This document shows positions 47,171 to 60,023 of a DNA stretch of 64,000 bases, piece by piece (the stretch's first letter is position 1; every line of letters begins with the position of its first letter). The stretch covers positions 51,236,372-51,300,371 of the forward strand of contig CM034240.1 of NCBI GenBank assembly GCA_019916065.1. The letters run 5' to 3'. The position numbers and the translations under genes were made by a program. The notes under the pieces were generated by a model. It saw nothing but the letters and a program-made list of their open reading frames with translations. It made no database searches and was not told the DNA's origin. The stretch is from Vitellaria paradoxa. Lineage: Eukaryota > Streptophyta > Magnoliopsida > Ericales > Sapotaceae.

Positions 47171-47828
47171 CATTTTTTCAGCTCTAAATTTTTACTTTAG
47201 AGTTTTGATAAATAATAATCTCATAAAGTTGTGATTCATACTTGTTACGTTAAGACAGCTTATTAAAATTTTTTCATCTATTATATGTGTTTTTATATAA
47301 TTTTATTATTGACTCATAATTATCTTCCTTTTGGTATATGCTTATACATACAAAGTCAACTCATTAAGTTTAAATAATTAATTTTTTTTAAATTATCTCT
47401 ACAAATTTTATTACATTATTGTATTATATTTAAAAATTAATTTTATTAAAAAAATATTATCAATTTCTTTCCATCAATTGATAATAAGTAATTTTTACCT
47501 CCATTCACTAATCAAGTTGAGTCCGCCCCTATGGTAAGGGAATATATATATATATATATATTAAAAAGTTGTATTTATTTATTTTTTTATTACTATCAGC
47601 TGCACACTTTACATAAATTGCCGTTCGAATACAAGACAAGGTCACAAGGAGTTGCAGGTCCACCTATACAAATATTTTCCCCATTTCCTCTACGACTTTC
47701 CGTGCCGCGTCTTTACTCGGAAACCTGGAACTCGCTTTGACTCAGACGCCCGCAAATAAACTAGCTCGAAAAGACTGAATGCTAAAAACGTGTGGACGGT
47801 GCGAAAAGCTACAGTTCCTCACTATTCC

Positions 47829-47835
47829 TATAAAT
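47829..47835 (+). promoter_or_regulatory. TATA box of the lipoxygenase gene
   Basis: TATAAAT about 180 bp before the ATG, followed by a CT-rich leader (TCTCCTCTCTCTCAAC). An ACGTG core lies about 40 bp upstream (AAACGTGTGG, about 47788), a motif common in jasmonate- or ABA-responsive promoters. Regulation is inferred only. Confidence 0.65.
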
Positions 47836-48008
47836 TGGCTCGTCCCATGATCAAAACCCTTCAAATTGAAAGACCAACTCCGTGATCTTCTTCATCTGCT
47901 CTCCTTTCTCCTCTCTCTCAACTAAAAACTCTCTCATCAATTAACAAGAAAAAGGCACGGCACTTACTTTTTTTTTTTTAGAGAGTTCTAGAGAGAGAGA
48001 ATTTTGAG

Positions 48009-51000
48009 ATGGCACTGACCACAGAAATTATGGGTTCTTCTCTGACGGAGAGATCTTCCTTTATTGCTTCATCTAGAGTTCTTCTCAGTCATCATTTTGA
48101 TCAGAAGAAGCAGAGCCAGTTCTGTGTTAAACCAACTCTGTTTCCTCTGGAGAAGAGAAGGTCGAGAGTGAAGAAGGTTGTGAGGGGTCCTGTGGCGGCT
48201 ATTAGTGAGGATCGCCTCGTAAGAGTTGTGCCTGAAAAGGCGGTGAAATTCAAGGTCAGAGCAGTGGTGACTGTGAGGAACAAGCTCAGGGAGGACTTGA
48301 AGGAAACCCTTGTGAAGCATTTGGATGCTCTCAGTGAGAAGATCGGGAGGAATGTTGTGTTAGAGCTTTTGAGCACCGAAATTGATCCAAGTATGGCATT
48401 TTCTCCTTTCTATCTGTCTCGAAAATGTTCTGATCTTTTTTTTTTTCGCTCAAAACTAGCCAATTTCCAGGATATATCTTCATATTTTGTTGTCAAAACC
48501 TCACTTTTCAACCTTTTCATTGTCAATTTTGATTCGAATAAATAAAATTTCATATGGGTTTTCAGTTTCCACAGTCGGGTTTTCTCAAGGGATTTACATT
48601 TTTGGACTATTTATAATGTGGTTTTGCTTTATATGAAGTGAGAATTTTTTATTAAATTGGTTTCTGTTTTCTTTTAACCCTGATGAAGAGACCAAAGCTC
48701 CAAAGAAAAGCAATCAAGCAGTGTTAAAGAACTGGTCGGAGAAATTAAATGTTAAAACCGAGAGGGTAAATTACCTAGCAGAATTCACAGTGGACTCCAA
48801 TTTTGGGATGCCTGGGGCAATCGCAGTGGTCAACAAGCACCAGAAGGAGTTCTTCTTGGAGAGCATTACAATTGAAGGATTTGCTAGTGGTCCTGTCCAT
48901 TTCCCCTGTAACTCATGGGTGCAATCTAACAAAGACCTTCCTGGGAAAAGGATATTCTTCTCCAATGAGGTAAGGAGAAAAGTTCTATTCCATGTTGCAA
49001 CCTTTAGACTTTTTTGGGAGGTAGTAGTATTATACTTGTGTTGTCCTGTCATCAGTAGACAGTCTTAGGTCAAACGCTAGAAATGCCATTCAATAATTCC
49101 AATTTGATATTCTAGGTCAAACCATTTTTTTCCATAGTTTAGGTTTAGTGAAGGTAACTTGTAGTTGAATAATTCATGCCAAACCATTTTGAATTTTCAT
49201 ACCGGTTAGGTGGGTTGCAGTTTCTCTCCCTTCTTCCTTGCAAGCTAGCGCAATATATAAAATTAAGAATTATCTCAATATAAAGATATGTTTTGGGTAA
49301 TACTATGAGTTTTACATATTTAAAAAAAAATTAATGAACATGATGTGCCATTTTTAAGAATTTGAACAATTTAAAATTCAATTAAAACTCATCAAAGTAG
49401 TCTTTGCTTGCCAAAATGCTACTATCACATTATTCTGACTTTGTTTTTTCTATATTATTTTTCTAGTATAATGTCATTTTCTATGTATTATAGCTTGGGT
49501 ATTTGGTTTATGGTTATTATTTGACTAATCACTAGGCCCAACCTTTTATTAATCAGCTTTCATAAGATCTATTTTGTAGCTTGGACAACTTTTTGAAGAC
49601 GAGTTTTTCAATTTAATCTGGCATTTTCCTAGTGTTTATAAGAGCAATTGAAGCTTGCTTCTTGTGGTCCTTGCGCTTCAAAACTCAAAACCAAATGATT
49701 AATTACTTGATGGGCCTAGTAGCTAAAGTGGCCCATAGTTTTAGAAGTCCAATGAAAATTACCCCGCGTGCTCATTTAGGTGAAAAATAATGTTTTGAAT
49801 TCTTGTGCTTGATCAACAGCCATATCTGCCTAGCCAGACTCCGGCAGGGTTGAGAGCTCTGAGAGAGAAGGAGCTGAACGATTTGAGGGGTGATGGCAAA
49901 GGTGTTAGGAAGTTATCTGATAGGATATATGATTTTGACGTGTACAATGACTTGGGGAATCCAGATAGGGGAATTGACTTTGTTCGGCCAACGCTTGGAG
50001 GTGAAAAAATCCCTTACCCAAGACGGTGCCGCACCGGACGTCTTCCAACTAATACTGGTTAGTGTACTTTAACTTATGTGTATATATCTGACGATACGAT
50101 ACTAAAAAACACATGGCAATGCAATCTTGTAACTAAAATGCATATTTATGAGTTTGTTATTTTAAAGAGATTGGTTCGCATCTCTTACATATCATCTTCT
50201 AATTGTATTGAATGATGCAGAGTTGTGGATCAATCACTTTAAAATGTAATATCCCTGAAAATGCACCTTAATTATAAAATTATTACTACCACTGGGTGGG
50301 CTTTCCCTCCATACATCCACTAAACATTGTCGGTATGCTTGTATAACTGTCATTGTTCTTAATTACACTGTTTTGTGTGTCCCCTAGTTCTTGAATAACT
50401 GTAGCTAACTTTTACTTTTTTTTTTTTGGGGAAAAAATCTTGATAAATTTCAAATGATTAATAGCCAAAATTTATGGTACTTTCTTTTCTTTTTTCATGT
50501 TTGATACAAGAAAGGTTTTCCCATATGTTTTCTTTTTCCTTTTGCAGATGTGCATGCAGAGAGCCGTGTGGAGAAGCCGCGACCGATATACGTGCCAAGG
50601 GACGAACAGTTTGAGGAGTCTAAACAAACTGCTTTCTCTACTGGGAGACTAAAAGCAGTGCTTCACAACTTAATACCATCCCTTATGGCAAGCATCTCAG
50701 CAAAGAACCATGATTTCAAGGGGTTCTCAGACATTGACAGCCTTTACAATGAAGGTCTCCTCCTAAAACTAGGACTGCAAGATGAATTCTTGAAGAAGCT
50801 CCCATTGCCCAATGCCACCAGCAACGTTCAAGGATCTATCCAAGGCAGTCTTCTCAAATATGATATTCCCAAGATACTTTCCAGTAAGTATTCATTCTAA
50901 AATTTTACTAGAAACTGTTTTTTGGAATTGTAAAAGTTAGTAAAAATTTGTAAAAGCTGCAGTCTCGTAATTCATGGTGTGAGTAGAAAATTTGAATTTT

Positions 51001-53313
51001 ATAAAGATTTGTAAAGCTCCAAACAAGTGAGCTGAAAATTTTTAAAAACAAAATACAGCAGTGACAAGTTTGGAATTAAAGTATATTAGGCCGGGTGTGT
51101 ATGGGTTGGTCCAATTCTATAATGACCCCAAAATTGTTCGTTAATTAGTCGGGTCCAAAAACATTGGACCCAAAAACAAATTAATCATTCCGTTGAACTG
51201 ATTCAGTTCCACAGTACATTTGTGGCATTTTGAAGTAAATAAATGAACTTCCACTATTGGGACGGGTCAGGTCGGGTCAAAAAATGGCATGAGACCCGAA
51301 TAAAAGTAACAGACGAACTCCTGCTAAATCGGATTATTTGTTTGTTTGTTTGTTTATCTATTTATTTTTATTCTTTGGATATTTTTGTACACCCATACTC
51401 TTAGTATAATTAATTAGTGTTACCAAAATTTCGAAAGCATTTTATAATTTGGTAAACTAACCTACAAAACATACGTTTAGAGGACAAGTTTGCATGGCTG
51501 AGAGATGATGAATTTGCTCGCCAAGTAGTAGCGGGGGTTAATCCCGTCACCATAGAGAGGCTTCAGGTTTTTCCACCAGTAAGCAAGCTTGACCCAGAGA
51601 TCTACGGTCCGCAACACTCCGCCCTCAAAGAAGAACACATCATCGGCCAGCTCGATGGCATGACCGTACAACAGGTGAATAACATATCTTGATCACAGAT
51701 TGACCAAGCACAGGATCACTGTGGTCGTTAGTGTACTTGATTCTCTCTCGATCCCCCAATACAAAGAAAGTTCCTAACAAAGTTTATTTTATTGTACGCA
51801 GGCATTGGACGAAAATAGGCTTTACATTGTGGACTACCATGATGTTTACCTTCCATATCTTGACCGCATAAATGCCCTTGATGGACGTAAAACTTATGCT
51901 ACCCGCACTATATTTTCTTGACCCAGACGGGAACAATTAAGCCCATTGCTATAGAACTTAGCCTTTCCCCGGCTGCACCCGCTACCGGTCAAAGCGCGTG
52001 GTTACGCCGCCGGTCGACGCCACCACCAACTGGATGTGGCAGCTTGCCAAATCCCATGTTTGCTCTAACGACGCCGGTGTCCACCAACTCGTTAACCACT
52101 GGTGAGCATACGCCTACTCTTCGCGGTGGCGCGTGTATTAACGAGAAATTAGATTACTAAATTGACCTTGGTGTTTGTTACAGGTTAAGGACCCATGCGT
52201 GCGTGGAGCCGTTTATTTTGGCGGCTCATAGGCAATTGAGTGCGATGCACCCCATATTTAAGCTCCTGGACCCGCACATGAGATACACGCTGGAGATCAA
52301 CACCCTGGCCCGCCAGGGCCTGATCAACGCCGACGGTGTGATTGAGTCTTGCTTTACTCCCGGTCGCTACTGCATGGAGATCAGTGCTGCTGCCTATAAG
52401 AATTTCTGGCGGTTCGATCTTGAGGGCCTTCCGGCGGATCTCATCAGAAGGTAAAAAAATCCATCAGTTTATCATCCTTGACTCGTTTTGATCTGATCAT
52501 ATCTGATATTTTGAATATTGGCGAGTCAAGTCAAACTAATCAACTGCGGTTTTCGAATCAGGGGAATGGCCGTACCGGATCCTACACACCATGGGTTGAG
52601 GCTCGTTCTCGAGGACTATCCATATGCGGCTGATGGGCTACTGATCTGGTCCGCTATCCAGAACTGGGTTCGGACCTACGTGAAGCATTACTACCCGGCC
52701 CGACCCATATCTGCTCTGACAGAGAGCTTCAAGCCTGGTACGCCGAGTCCGTCAACGTGGGTCACGCCGATCTCCGCCACGAAAGCTGGTGGCCCACTCT
52801 AGCCACACCCGACGATCTCACCTCCATTCTTACAACCATCATCTGGCTCGCGTCGGCGCAACACGCGGCGCTCAACTTCGGACAGTACCCTTACGGCGGC
52901 TACGTCCCTAACCGGCCGCCAATGATGCGGCGATTAATTCCCGAGGAAGGCGACCCGGAGTACGCCAACTTCCTGGCTGACCCGCAGAGATATTTTTCTC
53001 TGCATTGCCCAGTTTGTTGCAAGCGACAAAGTTCATGGCCGTGGTTGACACACTTTCGACTCACTCGCCGGACGAGGAATATCTGGGAGAGAGGCAACAC
53101 CCGTCGACTTGGTCTGGCGATGTGGAGATTGTCGAAGCGTTTTATGAGTTCTCGGCGGAGATTGGACGGATAGAGAAAGAGATCGAGAGAAGGAACGCCG
53201 ATCGGAGACTGAGGAATCGATGTGGGGCCGGTGTTCTACCATACGAGCTTCTTGCACCCAGTTCTGAGCCCGGAGTTACGTGTAGAGGTGTACCCAATAG
53301 CGTGTCTATATAA
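48009..53313 (+). CDS. LOX2: 13-lipoxygenase, chloroplast LOX2-type; 8 exons, four frameshifts
   Basis: Adds O2 to C13 of linolenic/linoleic acid in plastids, feeding jasmonates and leaf volatiles. Exons: 48009-48390, 48689-48969, 49820-50057, 50548-50883, 51481-51674, 51802-52101, 52184-52450, 52562-53313; all introns are GT-AG with consistent phases. The N-terminus is transit-peptide-like. Exons 1-2 form the PLAT domain. Later motifs include [18 protein letters not shown] and [13 protein letters not shown] (two iron His), [14 protein letters not shown] (iron His and Asn), and terminal NSVSI (C-terminal Ile ligand). Cys-Phe in [10 protein letters not shown] points to 13-specificity. Frame is lost by one base each at about 51913-51917, 51975-51993, 52692-52712 and 52992-53001. 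Allowing for these, the exons total 2754 nt (917 residues), a normal length. Either a young pseudogene or base-calling errors. No frameshift in exons 1-5 or 7. Confidence 0.9.
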
Positions 53314-53448
53314 AGTCCAGATGAGGCCCATAAGTTAGCTGGGCCTCTGCAATTTTCACCCGTGCTTAGCTTATTTTTGAAAATATTTGTATATGTAAAA
53401 CTAGGAACATCTGGGTGTTCAATTAGCCTAGTGTTTTTATGTGCATAG

Positions 53449-53454
53449 AATAAA
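53449..53454 (+). terminator. Poly(A) signal of the lipoxygenase gene
   Basis: AATAAA about 135 bp after the stop codon. Confidence 0.55.
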
Positions 53455-53460
53455 ATCTCA

Positions 53461-54065
53461 GCATAATTGTAACGTTGAATTCAACAAATGAATTATCATT
53501 GATGTGATAAGTTACACTTATTAGACAATTGAGCGCATAAAGTAATGCATAGGCTAAATAGTAGTGTATTAGAAGAGCAATGCTATATAACTATAAATTT
53601 GCCTCAAAAATTTCTATTAAAACATATATAGAGACACACACATATATGCACATAAAATAATTATAAATTTTTAAATAAGATGTCAAGATCTATTATAGAC
53701 TCCGCAAAAACATGAAAAATATATAAGATTATATAAGGTGTTCCACCAAACTACAATTGAAAGAAAAATGCTTAAAAAAAAAAATCACCAAAGCCTTTGG
53801 ATTATAGGAGCTTGAACTCGTAATCACATCAGTCACGATATCTGTTAATTGACACTGCCACAATAATCAACGTTTGAAAGATATTGAAATCTCTTATAAT
53901 TTTGCATCCCAACTGTCACTCTCTCTTTATTATCTCCCTCAACTGAAACGGAGAGGAAAGAAAGAGAAAGGCCAATGGAGGAAGAAAGAAAAGGAAAGAA
54001 GAAAAGTAAAAAGGGTTGGATCCCTTGCCCAACATCAAGACCCAAATATAACTCAGGACCTAACT
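53461..54065. other. Intergenic DNA downstream of the lipoxygenase
   Basis: No gene seen. An AG-rich purine tract at about 53945-54015 produces spurious ORFs on both strands. Confidence 0.5.
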
Positions 54066-54285
54066 AAGGTTGCGTTTGAGAAGCAAAAAAATTGTATTTA
54101 GGAAGGGAAAAACTAGTTTTTTATAGTTAATTTTTTAACTTTTTATTAATTTAACATTTTTACCCCTCATAACTTAAAAGAAATTTAATTAAAATGTAAG
54201 TGGGTAATTTTAATTAGTTTAAAAAAATAAAAAAACTAAATGATTAGTAACTAACTATTAATTAGTGGTTCCCAAATGGAACCTA
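54066..54285. mobile_element. Candidate hAT-like MITE
   Basis: Ends AAGGTTGCGTTTGAGA and (opposite strand) TAGGTTCCATTTGGGA enclose about 220 bp of AT-rich non-coding DNA. Target duplication not clear. Confidence 0.45.
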
Positions 54286-54913
54286 AACTCAGTAAAATAA
54301 ACAAATATCATAAATTAGCTCAAACGTCAAGTTTAAATATTTAAATAATTCAAAATCTTGTATAATTACAAAAAATAGATATTGAATATTACATTAGAAC
54401 ATGCAAAATTCGAACTAAATAATGAAATTCACCAAATTTAGTCTAGTAGGTAGCAGACATTGGATAATTAGTCATCAAAATTTAATTATTGTGGTGATAT
54501 TACATTAAGGGGAAAATCCAGGACACAATCAGCCCCACACAAACACACATATATTTTAAGTATATAGTTGCTCATTTTGAATTGAGAAACGAAAAGATTA
54601 CTCATTTTGAGAAATCTTAATTTGATAGATGATAGATTAGACGCTATTGGTGTACATATATTTTGTTGCATATATTTTAAGCTTAATATTTGGCACATAT
54701 TTTGTTGTATATTTTTGATAATTGCAGATATTTAGACTTAACTTTTCAAGATTAGACTAGCATATCCCTTATATATGGAATTGTAATCTCTATGTTTTCC
54801 GGTGTGAGAAATATATAACAATATATTTTTCCTCTCATTCTTATCATGGTGTTAAAGCCATAAACCCTAAAACTTCCTAAAACTCAAAGCCGAATTCATC
54901 ACACATAGGCACG

Positions 54914-56400
54914 ATGAGTGGCGGAAGTGGCAGCAAAGACAGCAGCAGCACAGACAGCAATTTGAAGAAGATGGTTGATCCAACATCCCCATACCATCTT
55001 CATCCATCGGACAATCCAGGTGCAACTATCAATTCTTGTATTTTAGAAGGAAAAACTATGAGATATGGCAAAAGGCAATGAGAAATTCTCTAAAGGTTAA
55101 AAACAAATTAGGTTTTATAGATGACACAATCTATAAACCAAATGTATACGAAACTGATGCACAATACTGGGATATGTGCAATTTAATGTTGATTTCAGGC
55201 ATTTTTAATGCCATAGACGTGACTCTGCAACCTAATGCTACCTATGTGAATAGCACTAAGGCTACGTGGGATGATTTGAAAGAAAGATTTTCGGCTGGAA
55301 ACGGACCTCGTATTTACAAGTTAAAGAGCGAGATATCTTCTCTGAAACAACAAGGAATGGATGTTGCCACTTACTATACCAAATTGAAAGGAAAGTGGGA
55401 TGAATTGGTTAGTCATTCAAAAATCCCAACATACACTTGTGATGCTACAAAAGTCATTGTGCAGGAATACGAGGATGAACGGACTTATCAGTTTTTAATG
55501 GGTCTTGATGATGTTTTTGGGATCTTACGTTTGTAAATTTTAGCCATGGATTCTATGCCTCAACCGAATAAAGTATTCTCCATGGTAACACAAAAAGAAT
55601 GCCACAAGTCCATTGTACGAGAAAGTGAACAGCGACTTGAGCATATGGCATTTGCAATCCCAGCTACTGGAAATTCACAATTTCAGAGAAATTGGAATGG
55701 TGATCATGTCTCACAGCCTGAAAAGCCTACTTGTACTCATTGTGGTAAAAAAAGCCATGACAAATCACAATGTTTTCAACTTGTGGGTTATGCATCTAGC
55801 TAGGGTCGTGGTCATGGACGGGGCGGACGAGGTGGAGGATGCAATAATTATGGTGGAAAAGGAAAGCAGTCTGATGGTCACAAAACGCAGCATATGCTAC
55901 CTTAGGGAAAGGCCACAGCACTGGTATTGGGCAATCGGAAGCAGTTATTAGCATACCCAGTTTGAGCACAGATCAGGTGCAAAAGTTGTTGGCCTTGCTT
56001 AAACCAAGTCCTTCGGCTGAGAAACTCTCTGGTAAAAGTGTAAATATTAAGGATGAAAGTAATTGGATTTTAGATAGCAGAGCCTCGAATCATAAGACAG
56101 GTTGTCATGCTTTGCTGACTGATGTTGTTGCAACGTCTTCTCTTATTAGACTTCCAGATGGTACTTGTGCCACTGCCACCAAATGTGGCCAAGTCGTGAT
56201 GAACTTGGGTTTGGTGTTGTCTAATGTCCTTTATGTTCCTAATCTGTCCTGTCATCTTATTTCCATTGGGCACCTAATTAGAGAAATTAATTGTCTTGTA
56301 ACATTTGTTGACAAGCTTTGTGTGATATAGGATCGTACCTTGAGGAGCCTAATTGGAGTGGGTGAACTAAGGGATGGAGTTTATTATTACAAGTAGGTGG
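54914..56400 (+). pseudogene. copia 2 gag and protease remains
   Basis: The ATG at 54914 opens a Ser/Gly-rich start and YHLHPSDNPGA. One missing base near 55050 shifts frame. The gag core then runs at 55036-55536 (YEIWQKAMRNSLKVKNKLGF, ATWDDLKERFSAGNG). A CCHC knuckle (CTHCGKKSHDKSQCF) lies near 55732. The protease site reads WILDSRASNH at about 56067, where DSGAS is expected, so the active site is altered. HLISIGHLIRE follows near 56250. Stops separate the parts. Confidence 0.88.
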
Positions 56401-56497
56401 CATTAAATATAGCTATGAAGGCAGCATGCATGGACTCTTCCACTTTGTGGCATTGGCGTATGGGGCATCCGTCCAGTCAACATTTTTCCCTTATGCC

Positions 56498-57467
56498 CAG
56501 GACCGGTTCAAAGTGCTTTGAGGCCTAAAGCGACAACCACAAATGAGACCTTAACATTTAAAAAAAATCATAACTTTCTACATTTTTAGTTATGGTAAAG
56601 ATATTATTTAAAATTTAATTTTACTTTTTGAGATGCAAAATTATTAATTAAATCTTTATATTCAAGTTTATCTAGTATAGGATCTATGATATAAATAAAA
56701 AAAAAATTGAATTAGTTATCTATCGAATAATACATTGAAATAAAAATAAAGAAATAAAAAAATATTTTCTTCACAATATCCCCCAAATTAGATTTCCACC
56801 AAAGAAAGTCACACCAAAATTAATCGTCAAATATCTCTTAAATAGAGTTATAGAAACAAAACTAAACAAACAAATCTTAAAGGAACAAAACAAAGAAAAA
56901 AAGAAGAAAGAAAAAGAAAAAAAAAAAAAGAAGGGCTATACCTTCTTCGAGCAAATCTGAGCCTTGACAAAACTAATGATTTGTTATCGACGACGAGTCT
57001 TCGTTGATTGATGAAATATTGTCTGAAAGTCGTATGTTAAAAAAGAAAAAAAAATCAAACTACTACTCTATGTTAAAAAAAAAATAAAACAAAAATTAAT
57101 CTATAAATTTTTGGGTTAAATGCTTTTACATCTTCCGTACTTAAGTCGATTTGCACTTTATCCCCTCAACTTCAAAAACTAGCACTAATACCCCCTGTAC
57201 CGTGCACAAAAGTGCAATGGCAGGTAAATCTGTGAGTTTTAACTACGCGTGGCTTACACGTGCATCAATCTTATCTAAATGACGAAAATACCCCTGTCTC
57301 CCCCTTCTTCTTCATCTTCTTCTTCGCAGATATATATATATATATATATAACCCTAGGTGGGTTTGTTCCATGGCCGTTCTTCCTTCGGTTAAAAATATT
57401 CTGTCTCCCTTTTCTTCTTCTTCTCCTTCTTCTTCTTCTTATTCTTTTTCTCCTTCTTCGGTAAAAG

Positions 57468-57498
<31 letters not shown>

Positions 57499-58417
57499 GA
57501 GAGAGAAAGAGAGAGATACGATTTCTCAAAATCCTTCATTACAGTCCATTTGACCCAAAATACCACTCCAAGCTGAGTTCGATCCTTGGATTTGCTCCAT
57601 CGAGTGAGATTTTGTTTCGGGCGAGGATTTGCTCCGTCGGTCAGGCGAGAGTTTGAGCTGTTACAGAAGGGCAAAAATGACTTTTTAATCACTTAACATA
57701 ATGACGTCTACCGTTACACTTTTGTGCACAGTACAAGGGGTATTAGTGTTAGTTTTTAAGTTGAGGGGATAAAGTGAAAATCGACTTAAATACAAGGGGC
57801 GTAAAAGCATTTAACCCTAAATTTTTTTAAAACATTACCTCAAAAATCCCTTTGATTGATGTCGCAATTAAAAACTTTACTAATATATTTTTTAGCTTCA
57901 AAGTTTAAACTTTGAGAGAAATTGAGAGAGATGGGCTGAGAGGTAGAGAGGGGAGAGAGTGTAATAGGGTTGAATTTCTACACGTTAGAGATTGTTTTAT
58001 AAAATTTTGATCTAGAAAACTATTGATCTTCCTTCCTTATAAGACTTTTGATATTCCTTCTTTGAATATATTATTTTCATTTATGTAGAGGCTTTTTTTT
58101 TTTCTTTTTCTTACGAGCCCTTTCCTCATTTAGATTGAGGCATTCCTTTTTTTTTTTTCTTGTGATTTTCTTCTCATTTATATTGGGACTTCTTGTGATC
58201 ATTTTTTTTTCATTTAGTTTGAAACTTTTTACATTTTTTCTTGTAAACTTTTTTTTTAATTCAGATTAGACTTTTATTATACAAAACGTATGTTAAAAAT
58301 ATAATCAAAATATGTTAAAATTTAACTATAGTATAAAAGATTTTTTAAAACTGGGGGCCCTCAAAATTTGGGGACCTAAAGCGGTGACTTTGATTGCTTA
58401 TGCTTGAGCCACCCCTG
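56498..58417. mobile_element. hAT DNA transposon, non-autonomous, nested in copia 2
   Basis: Starts CAGGACCGGTTCAAAGTG and ends, on the opposite strand, CAGGGGTGGCTCAAGCA. It is flanked by a perfect 8-bp target duplication CTTATGCC (56490-56497 and 58418-58425), the length expected for hAT. Both ends carry related inner text (GAGGCCTAAAGCGACAACC / GGGGACCTAAAGCGGTGACT). Removing it restores the copia integrase reading. No transposase. It contains a nested Mutator-like MITE. Confidence 0.93.
57113..57817. mobile_element. Mutator-like MITE with long TIRs, nested in the hAT element
   Basis: About 100-bp imperfect terminal inverted repeats begin GGGTTAAATGCTTTTAC at both ends and share CACTTTATCCCCTCAACTT. 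A 9-bp target duplication TAAATTTTT (57104-57112 and 57818-57826) fits the Mutator superfamily. The interior has TA and TTC/CTT microsatellites that generate spurious ORFs. No transposase. Confidence 0.92.
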
Positions 58418-59980
58418 CTTATGCCTAATGTTTTCAGTAATAGTAGAGGCAATAATAAAATAGATGTTTGTGATGTATGCTATCGTGCGAAACAGGCTAT
58501 ATTTTTTTCCAACAAGTGACAATAAAATGAATGATTGTTTTGAGCTTATTCATTGTGATATTTGGGAATCTGATCGTGTTCCTTAATTTTCTGGTGCACA
58601 CTATTTTCTAACTATCGTGGATAATTTTAGAAGAGGTGTATGGATTTATTTGATGCGTGATAAAAGTAAAACAAGTAGTTGTTTAACTGAGTTTTGTACT
58701 ATAGTGAAAACTCAGTCTGGAAAGCTAGTGAAATGTGTTGGAAGTGACAACAGACTTGAATTTACAGTAGGACCTATGCCTTGATTTTATAAAGAAAATG
58801 GTATGTTACCTCAAACCTCTTGCGTGGAAACCCCCAACAAAATGGACGAGTGGAGCGTAAACACAAACACATACTAAATGTAGCTAGAGCTCTCCGTTTT
58901 CAAGCATAACTTCTAATTCGTTTTCAAAGAGAATGTGTTCTTACTACAGCCTATTTGATTAACCGAACTTCCACACCCCTTAAAAATGAAAAAACACTGT
59001 ATGAAACTCTTTTCACCAAAAACCCACCTATACTTATATTAAAACATTTAGTTTTTTATGTTATATTTATTATAATCCTAGCCAAAAAAAGATAAATTTG
59101 AGTCCCATAGCAGAAAATGTATGTTTGTTGGGTACCCACATTCGTAGAAAGATTGGTGGCTGTTTGATCTTCAAGCCGAAGAATCTCTTGTTTCTCATGA
59201 TGTTATTTTTCATGAAGGTATTTTTCCTTTTGCCACTATAATAGAAAATTCCAACCTCCCATCCCCACTATCAGTCCTAGCCATCCTATTAGATTTGTAA
59301 ATGACATAGAGTTTATGGTGTCGATTCTTCCTACCCAACCAATTGCCGAAGTAAAGGGGAGTGACACATCCTCCCATGATATTGAATCTACTCTTCCAGT
59401 GCCTTCCATTCTTCCACCTTCGCCATTTTCTCTAGCTCGTGATAATATTATTGGTTTTTATAGCATAGGGTTGAGAAAAATATCTCGAATGGAAGGATGA
59501 ACTCTTTAAATTTTCTTCTGATGCACAGTGGAAGTACCTTTCAGCGATTCAGCCTTCCAAACTATTCTCAAATTATCTCTCTAGATGGATGTGTGTGGGC
59601 ACCAATTCAGTTCTATTTTCTCATTAATAATATATAAAGATATTTATAGAGAGAGATATAGAGTTTGTATCAGATAAGATCTCTAACCGTAGAGATTATC
59701 TCTTATCAATTCTATCATATATCTTATCTATATATTATCCTAATATATATTTAGAAGATATAGTATCTTGAGAAAATCTCCCAATATATCATCTTATCTA
59801 AATATATATAATTATCTATAATTTATTTCATAAATAAATTATAAATAATTAGCCAATTGGACCTGGCCCATCAAGATAAAATTGAGCTAGCTTGGGGACT
59901 GAAGGCCTATGGATTCCTAGCTCCAACTTAAAAGATATTTGGGCCTTATCATCTCATGATAACCCATTATCTTTTAAATT

Positions 59981-60013
59981 AACTCAGGGCTATTCCACTA
60001 AAAGCCCTGAGTT
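59981..60013. other. 11-bp perfect hairpin in the copia 3 LTR
   Basis: AACTCAGGGCT and AGCCCTGAGTT are separated by 11 bp. It could fold in the LTR transcript. Confidence 0.8.
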
Positions 60014-60023
60014 GCACTCTAGT

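Larger units (their letters stand above)
56440..59520 (+). pseudogene. copia 2 integrase remains, split by the hAT element
   Basis: The zinc-binding start WHWRMGHPSSQH (about 56448) is cut after FSLMP and resumes past the hAT element with NVFSNSRGNNKIDVCDVCYRAKQ-type sequence (58426-58500). The catalytic core fragment HCDIWESD lies near 58553, YFLTIVDNF near 58604, then [20 protein letters not shown] near 58833 and VSHDVIFHEG near 59190. Multiple stops and frameshifts. No reverse transcriptase is present before the element is cut. Confidence 0.85.
54704..59591 (+). mobile_element. Ty1/copia element (copia 2), 5' part only, with nested insertions
   Basis: The end of a 5' LTR (CTCATTCTTATCA, ending 54846) is followed by a primer-binding-like TGGTGTTAAAGCCATAA (54847-54863). 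The LTR start is uncertain; TGTTGTATAT at 54704 is one option. Gag, protease and integrase remains follow. The element is interrupted by a hAT transposon (56498-58417) and ends abruptly at about 59591, where a minus-strand copia begins; its RT, RNase H and 3' LTR are not in the window. Confidence 0.8.

Noticed and set aside
48069..48376. Two minus-strand ORFs of 83 and 91 codons
   Set aside because: Shadows of lipoxygenase exon 1.
57260..57692. Several ORFs on both strands with YIYIYI and Arg or Ser runs
   Set aside because: They are TA and TTC repeats inside the Mutator-like MITE.
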